Part shown: piece after piece, positions 62,022-64,000 of the stretch
Position numbering within the stretch: position 1 is the first letter of the stretch
Layout: every line of letters starts with the position of its first letter
Origin: an uncultured Caryophanales bacterium
GTDB lineage: Bacteria > Bacillota_I > Bacilli_A > RFN20 > CAG-826
Length of the DNA: 64,000 nt
NCBI GenBank assembly: GCA_902464635.1
Contig: CABQKC010000001.1
Span: forward strand, 44,023-108,022
Direction: 5' to 3'
The notes under the pieces: generated by a model
The model's input: only the letters and a program-made list of their open reading frames with translations
Told to the model about the DNA's origin: nothing
The model's database searches: none
Made by a program: the position numbers and the translations under genes

Positions 62022-63239
62022 ATGAACGATAAATTAGACATTTATTTTAGCAAAGTATTTTGCCGCATGAGACATAAAACTCAACTCTTTAATGGTGCGG
62101 CAGATGATCATTATCATACTAGACTTCAACACACAATCGAGGTTGAAGAAATTGCTTTAAGAATGGCTAAGAAAATAGCGGAAACAAAACCAGCGATTTC
62201 TTTGGATTTATCAAAAATATCTTCAATTGCGTTGCTTCATGATATTGGGCACACGCCATTTGGTCACGCTGGGGAGAGAGCGCTTCACGAAATTGTTTCT
62301 GGTCAATGTTATAATGAATATAATTTGCCTAATTTCCAAGAGATGGGAGTAGCTATCGGTTTTAAACATAATATCAATTCTGGTCTTCTTTACCTTGAGA
62401 ATACTAAATTTGACAAAGTTGATTATGATGTTCTAGACGGAATTGTTAGGCACACTAAACTATATTATAAAAATCAGCAAAACTTTGACTACGGATTCAA
62501 ATACATATTTCATGAGCATAAAGAATACTATGACAATAAAGGGCCAAAAACTTTAGAAGGATTCATTGTTGCTTACGCTGATGAGATTGCTCAAATTTGT
62601 TCAGATTATTTAGATATTTGCTTAGATGCTCAATCCAACGAAGAAGATATATTATTTAATTGCAGACCATATAATTGCTTATCTATTTTATCTGGTGAAA
62701 AAAGAATAGAAGCTAAATTCGCATGCGATTATCTCGTTGATCTGTTTGCTAAGTGTTTTGATAAATCAAGCGATTTCAATAATTTTGAAAATAATGAGTT
62801 TATAGATATTGTCGACGAATTCAATGAATACCGTGGGAACGTTATTCGTAATAATCCTAGAATCGAAAAATACGATGAAGAAAGCAAAACACTAATAAAG
62901 AAACTTTACACATATTATTTCAATAATCCATTTGAACTAACTCAGGATTTCTTTGATGATTTTGTTTACCGCGTTAAAAGAATTAAATATTTTATGCCTC
63001 GGGTTTATTACACTTATATTGAGCCATTATCAAATAACATGGATGAAGTTGTGGACTTGATTAGTCGTTCAAAAGAACATATCATCACTAACGATAAATC
63101 GTCAACTAACAGGACTGTTAAAGATTTCCAATCAATTTACAAGATGTTCATTAGAAGTCTTGCTATCCACATTTCTAAGATGACTGATGATTATGCCACT
63201 CACAAAGCCAAAAAATTCTTGACAATGAGTAGGTGTTGA
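62022..63239 (+). CDS. HD-domain phosphohydrolase (dGTPase-like)
   Basis: A 405-aa protein. DHYHTRLQHTIEVEEIALRMAKKI with H37, IALLHDIGHTPFGHAGERALHEI with H73-D74, H77 and H82, and VAYADEIAQICSDYLD for the distal Asp give the HD set of dNTP triphosphohydrolases (dGTPase/SAMHD1 group). Family members hydrolyse dNTPs and some starve phage of them. The start follows a -10 box directly. Its terminator is at 63288. Defence use is an inference from the family and surroundings. Confidence 0.85.
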   Translation: MNDKLDIYFSKVFCRMRHKTQLFNGAADDHYHTRLQHTIEVEEIALRMAKKIAETKPAISLDLSKISSIALLHDIGHTPFGHAGERALHEIVSGQCYNEYNLPNFQEMGVAIGFKHNINSGLLYLENTKFDKVDYDVLDGIVRHTKLYYKNQQNFDYGFKYIFHEHKEYYDNKGPKTLEGFIVAYADEIAQICSDYLDICLDAQSNEEDILFNCRPYNCLSILSGEKRIEAKFACDYLVDLFAKCFDKSSDFNNFENNEFIDIVDEFNEYRGNVIRNNPRIEKYDEESKTLIKKLYTYYFNNPFELTQDFFDDFVYRVKRIKYFMPRVYYTYIEPLSNNMDEVVDLISRSKEHIITNDKSSTNRTVKDFQSIYKMFIRSLAIHISKMTDDYATHKAKKFLTMSRC

Positions 63240-63287
63240 CTATAATTTAGGTATCAAAAGAGAAAGAGCTTAATTGTTCTGCAAACG

Positions 63288-63310
63288 AATCTCAGCAATG
63301 AGATTTTTTT
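63288..63310 (+). terminator. intrinsic terminator of the HD gene
   Basis: AATCTCA-GCAA-TGAGATT, a perfect 7-bp stem, then TTTTT. Confidence 0.9.
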
Positions 63311-63415
63311 GTTTATACAGGGATAATAGTTGCTTTATAATTGCGATAATTCGTTGATACACCAATCTTTTAAAGCAACATATCAAGTCAATGTTTTGCT
63401 ATTTCCCGAATCTAG

Positions 63416-64000
63416 GAAATCTCTTCTGGATACTTCCAATTAATATTAGATGAAATGGGGCAACTAAGGTCACATCTTAAAAATAATGTAATCAATGAGC
63501 TAGAAAACGATTCTGATTTACATGATATCCTAGATGTCATTAAAAATGGATCTAAGAAATATAACGAAATTGAGGCAAAGGCTCATATAACTACATCAGG
63601 TCTATTAGATAAAAGGCTAAATAAACTAATTGAATTAGATATTATCGAAGCAAAATATCCAATAGGAAAAGAAGGGGATAGAAAGAAGAAGTATTATCAA
63701 ATAAAAGATAATCTTCTTAAGTTCTATTATGCTTATGTATTTAGGCAAGATAACCTAATTAAGTTATTAACCCCATCTAGATATTATGATCTATATATAG
63801 AGCCATCTATTAACCAATTTATTTCTAGGCGTTTTGAAAATATAGTTAGGGATTATTTTACGGTTGCAATTTCTAAAGGTATGTATGAAGACATCATTGA
63901 TATAGGTTCTTTTTTACTTCTAATGCCGAATTCGACTGCGTTCTTGAGAGAATACGGAATTCTGTGTAAACCAGAAACTCGCTTTAACGTTCTAATTCTA
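63416..64000 (+). pseudogene. broken DUF234-type ATPase, C-terminal part
   Basis: An in-frame stretch to the window edge encodes the C-terminal half of an archaeal-type ATPase: HDILDVIKNGSKKYNEIEAKAHITTSGLLDKRLNKLIELDIIEAKYPIG (winged helix) and DNLLKFYYAYVFRQDNLIKL, then EPSINQFISRRFENIVRDYF. The Walker A half is missing. Near 63920 the expected nuclease-like text (NAEFDCVLERI) lies in another frame, so a frameshift is present as well. Confidence 0.7.

Noticed and set aside
1..64000. Mycoplasma-type code (TGA as Trp)
   Set aside because: TGA is the natural stop of several genes (for example 48032-49513) and Trp is encoded by TGG throughout.
1..64000. CRISPR array
   Set aside because: The only regularly spaced repeats (33800-33907) have 9-base words and no spacer-like variable units or cas genes.

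Overview
The window looks like part of a chromosome from an uncultured, host-associated, low-GC Bacillota (class Bacilli; perhaps one of the gut or rumen lineages close to the Mollicutes). This is an inference from the AT-rich sequence, strong AGGAGG-type ribosome sites, many lipobox and signal-peptide surface proteins, an L-fucose isomerase and GH127/DUF4838 sugar enzymes. TGA ends many genes, so the code is the standard one and not the Mycoplasma code.

Layout. (1) 1-15955 is one tightly packed plus-strand operon for complex-carbohydrate use: two ABC sugar permeases, a large secreted protein, a DUF4838 lipoprotein, a Big_2/GLUG-like lipoprotein, a GH127-type hydrolase and two paralogous repeat lipoproteins, closed by an intrinsic terminator. 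fucI follows on the minus strand with its own promoter, palindromic operator and terminator. (2) 18182-20752 has a secreted 5'-nucleotidase and tRNA-Leu(UAG). (3) 20899-41861 is an accessory zone: four antitoxin-like genes without partner toxins, a DUF3990/HTH overlapping pair, a Fic protein, an AlbA_2 protein flanked by perfect direct repeats, two DUF4143 ATPases with striking upstream repeats, a secreted papain-like protease, large lipoproteins, an S-box-like riboswitch upstream of an unrecognised 458-aa protein, a PD-(D/E)xK protein and several broken genes. (4) 42079-54573 is a Wzx/Wzy-type polysaccharide cluster: initiating sugar transferase, three glycosyltransferases, polymerase, flippase, acetyltransferase, ATP-grasp, deacetylase, then UDP-glucose dehydrogenase and a nucleotide-sugar epimerase. 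(5) 54746-57903 is a defence operon resembling type II Thoeris: a HEPN-like protein, three different TIR or TIR-like proteins and a membrane-anchored macro-domain effector. (6) 57904-64000 is a decayed region with a broken GT2, a kinase-like protein, a HEPN-like protein, an IS66 remnant, an HD phosphohydrolase and a broken ATPase.

The most interesting items are the multi-TIR Thoeris-like operon, the riboswitch upstream of an unknown protein, the periodic repeats in front of the mobile ATPases, and a recurring promoter layout in which the -10 box lies 6 or 7 bases from the ATG, which predicts leaderless mRNAs.
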